Below are positions 61,444-64,000 of a stretch of DNA of 64,000 nt, one piece after another. Source of the DNA: Struthio camelus (lineage: Eukaryota > Chordata > Aves > Struthioniformes > Struthionidae); assembly GCF_040807025.1 (NCBI RefSeq), contig NC_090946.1, forward strand, positions 7,606,001 to 7,670,000, in the 5' to 3' direction. The notes beneath the pieces were generated by a model. That model was not told the origin of the DNA, ran no database searches, and worked only from the letters and a program-made list of their open reading frames with translations. A program made the translations under genes and the position numbers. Position 1 is the stretch's first letter. Each line of letters opens with the position of its first letter.

Positions 61444-63398
61444 AGAACTAGATGTTTCTTCTCTGAAATCAAAAGTGAAAATAGACGTGGGAATAATAGA
61501 GTGGAATAGATAAAAGATGTATAAATCAATAGATTAAAGATGGTTTTTCAAAACCAAAGTGACTTAGGAATTGGGAATCTGCTCATACAGGACTTGTGTT
61601 CATAGGAAAGGACACCTTACGTGCACACGCTCTGTGTCCAGTTGATAATACTTCCAAAAAGAAGAGACCATTTTGCCACCAGTGTCACTGTGCACAAACG
61701 CATGGTGAATACAGGACAACGACCAGGGAAACCACCTTACGTTTGGCTCTGAAGGAAAAAGGCCAGCTGGCTCCTCTTTCTTGCTTAACCCAAAACCTAG
61801 AGATATTCTGCAATTAGCCCGTAAGGCCGCAGAGCCAGAATGAGACGTGAGAAGGACAGTTGCATGAGAAGATGAGACGGCCTGGGTCTCGGGAGAGCTC
61901 GGTTTAATTTTGGTATCTGCCACAGGAATTGGTTGTGTCCCGATTCATGCGTGCCTCCGTTCCCCCTGAAGAAGGGGTGATCATTCCCGGGCGAGGGTGT
62001 CTCTTAGGAATGATGAGCCCTGAGTAGGAACAGTTCTCAGAGGAGGATTCAAAATACTCCGATCCTGCAAGTAGTGGGAATTTTTAAAAAAAGAGCCCCT
62101 CCAGCATTTCTCGCAAAGCAAGGAAAATCAGCAAGAAATGCAATCCAAACCAAACATTGACAGTGGTACTTAAAGCCTTTGCGACTGGAGGTCAAAGGGG
62201 TATGCCAACGATTTCCTGCCAGTCAGACCCAGCTTAAAAAAAGAAGCAAGCCATCCTTGACATTTAGATTTTTGCATGGAAAGAACAAACACTCAAATAT
62301 CTAACGAGTACAAGCCAAATCCGGATTACTGCTGCTCGCCAGTAAAATGTTTGCTTTAAGGACTCTATCCACACAGAGACCCTTTGGAGGAGGATTTTGA
62401 CATTTTACAGTTTCTTTTCTTTTCTTTTCTTTTTTATGATAGTATCAGAACTGTTGGCAGGACAGAATTAGGCAAGCAGACAAACAAAAGGTGAGGAAAC
62501 GTGGCTGAGGTTCACGATCTAGGAGAGCGTTAGTGCGAGAAAACCAATTTTGTCTTACCAAAGGTTTAAAGTTTTTTTCTCTGCCGATCGCCCTGTTTGC
62601 CCATCTCTCCCCTAAACTGTCCGGCGCTATCAAACCCGCCTGCGACACGTCCCTTCGTTCCTTCTGCGCAGACATACAGACCTTTTTGTGGAAGAACAGC
62701 TCCTTTTTGCATCTCCTAGTGACCACTTTGCGCAAAAAGGACTCTAGATTTTGGACCCGCCAGGCGTGCCGGCAGGTTTCGCCGCTGCTCCGTATTAAAA
62801 GCAGTGCTTTTACGTTCGCTTTCGCATCTGCGGCATAGGAAGGAGGGTTCGGGGTTCCTGCTCTGGCCAGATGGCGCGGCGGGACTTCTCCCCTTTCACA
62901 CGCGAGCGCCCCAACTCTGGGCAAGCAGAGGAGAGGATGCTTGACAGCCAACCAGGATCCCTGCAACATTGGCCAAATTAGCTCCATCTAGGAAAAGAGG
63001 AAGGGGAGCCGCTCATTCTGGGTTGTTCGTTTCCTTAGGCTGTTTTGCGGTTTTCAGTGGTCCGCTATGTTTGCATGTTCCTACAGCTCATGCTAGCTGC
63101 AGGGTTTCTCGCCCAGGCGGCTGCTAGCCACTTCCCCTCCCCTTCCCCTGCCGGCCGGCATGTCGTTTGAAGTCTTCCCATCTCTCCGCACCCCGCTCTT
63201 TGAAACGCTGCGGATCGGCGGCGCGGCACCCCAGACCCCAGCTTACGCCTTCGCCTAGCAGGAAAGGGAGACGTGCCGCTCTTTCGGGGAGGATGTTGGC
63301 ACCCTCCCACGGGTCCTGCCCACCAGGATCCTATGCTAATAAAGCAACGTGATCAGTCACGTAAGCTGGTGGGAGGAGGATCAGCCCCAGGTGTCTCT
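61444..63398. other. Intergenic upstream of secretoglobin C
   Basis: No gene is supported. A TTTTC simple repeat lies at 62411-62435. A minus-strand open frame of 180 codons at 62445-62987 shows no recognised family. The last several hundred bases presumably carry control sites of secretoglobin C, but I recognise none. Confidence 0.5.
62411..62435. repeat. TTTTC microsatellite
   Basis: A short run of TTTTC pentamers in the region upstream of secretoglobin C. Confidence 0.85.
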
Positions 63399-63406
63399 TA
63401 TATATA
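63399..63406 (+). promoter_or_regulatory. TATA box of secretoglobin C
   Basis: TCTTATATATAGGAG lies about 90 bp before the start codon at 63493, matching the spacing in the two upstream secretoglobin genes. Confidence 0.7.
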
Positions 63407-63492
63407 GGAGAGCTCTGCACGCATGGCTCTAAAGCGATTTAAATTTATCTTCCAGGTTAATATCTGATATACGGTGAGCGGACATCTCCACA

Positions 63493-63547
63493 ATGAGACC
63501 GGCACTGCTGTTAGTGCTGGCCACCCTGGCGGTTTTCTGCCACACGG
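63493..63547 (+). CDS. Secretoglobin C, exon 1 only (cut by window edge)
   Basis: The reading MRPALLLVLATLAVFCHT is a typical signal peptide. It is followed by G split over a phase-1 donor (ACGG|GTAAGT). The exon is 55 nt, exactly the coding length of exon 1 in secretoglobin A, and has the same TATA spacing. The mature protein lies beyond the right edge, so family membership rests on exon length, phase, signal peptide and neighbourhood. Another small secreted protein with a phase-1 first intron is possible. Confidence 0.65.
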
Positions 63548-64000
63548 GTAAGTACCGCTGTCTCTAACCCACCCCTCTGCTAATGAATCTGTACAAGAGA
63601 CCTGCAAGGCTCGACCATGGTGATCTATGGTCATAAGGACCATCCTTTCCAATTCTTTTCCATTTGCTCTTCGGCCGTACCTAGCAGGCACCTGCTGAAG
63701 CTTTAAGAGCTTGAAAGCTACAGCTTCTGACAGCAGAAAGGTGGTCGGACATGTCGTGGCTCTGGCAGTGATGGACTGCAATGTAAACGCGAATGTAGGA
63801 ACTACAGGTCTTAGGTCCTTTAGGGAATCGAGGGGGCTTTAAAAGGGCGCTTACCATCAGAAAGTTGGCCTGCTCTCCAAAGTAACGGAAGGGGGGAAAA
63901 AAAAATAGATTTCTTCCGTTCGACTCTTGAAGTTAAAATAAACCCAAAAACAAGACATAGGAAGACTCCTTACAATGAACCCCTCCTTCTCACTGCCTTT

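Noticed and set aside
62445-62987. A 180-codon minus-strand open frame
   Set aside because: No recognised family and no splice or promoter context; composition is like the surrounding intergenic DNA.

Overview
The window reads as a vertebrate nuclear chromosome, most likely avian. It shows GT-AG introns, a CpG-island promoter, CR1 LINE fragments typical of birds and other sauropsids, and compact introns. The gene order INCENP then secretoglobins (SCGB) matches the conserved INCENP-SCGB block known from mammals. The species cannot be told from sequence alone.

Layout. 1-2310: a degenerate TCATC/GATGA satellite running off the left edge. 2311-4690: no supported gene. 4695-22890, minus strand: a full-length, apparently intact second INCENP gene, with 19 coding exons including a 12-nt microexon, about 890 codons and no frameshift or stop. 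About 22540-23900: a CpG island whose core holds three CCAAT boxes and one CHR-like TTTGAA. 23377-38220, plus strand: the canonical INCENP gene, with 17 coding exons, 871 aa and a poly(A) signal. 38221-48640: intergenic. 48648-50780, 55218-59307 and 63399 to the right edge: three secretoglobin genes on the plus strand, each with a TATA box about 90 bp before the start codon. The third is cut by the window edge after its first exon. A CR1 3' end lies at 61165-61443.

How the genes relate. INCENP is the scaffold of the chromosomal passenger complex. Its N-terminal CEN box binds survivin and borealin, a central single alpha helix contacts microtubules, and the C-terminal IN box binds and activates Aurora B/C. 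The two copies are head to head, and their start codons are about 700 bp apart across one shared promoter. Six exon pairs have identical lengths, so this is a whole-gene inverted duplication and not a retrocopy. Both copies keep the CEN box, the PKTPSQ site and the IN box with its TSS motif. The minus-strand copy has lost the HP1-type PxVxI motif and the TPTGSR Plk1-docking region. Its helix is shortened, and it has gained a duplicated exon and altered splice sites. It is the most interesting object here: a candidate second, divergent chromosomal passenger scaffold. The secretoglobins are small secreted helical proteins. One keeps the three-cysteine pattern, and the next has lost its first cysteine and probably its last.
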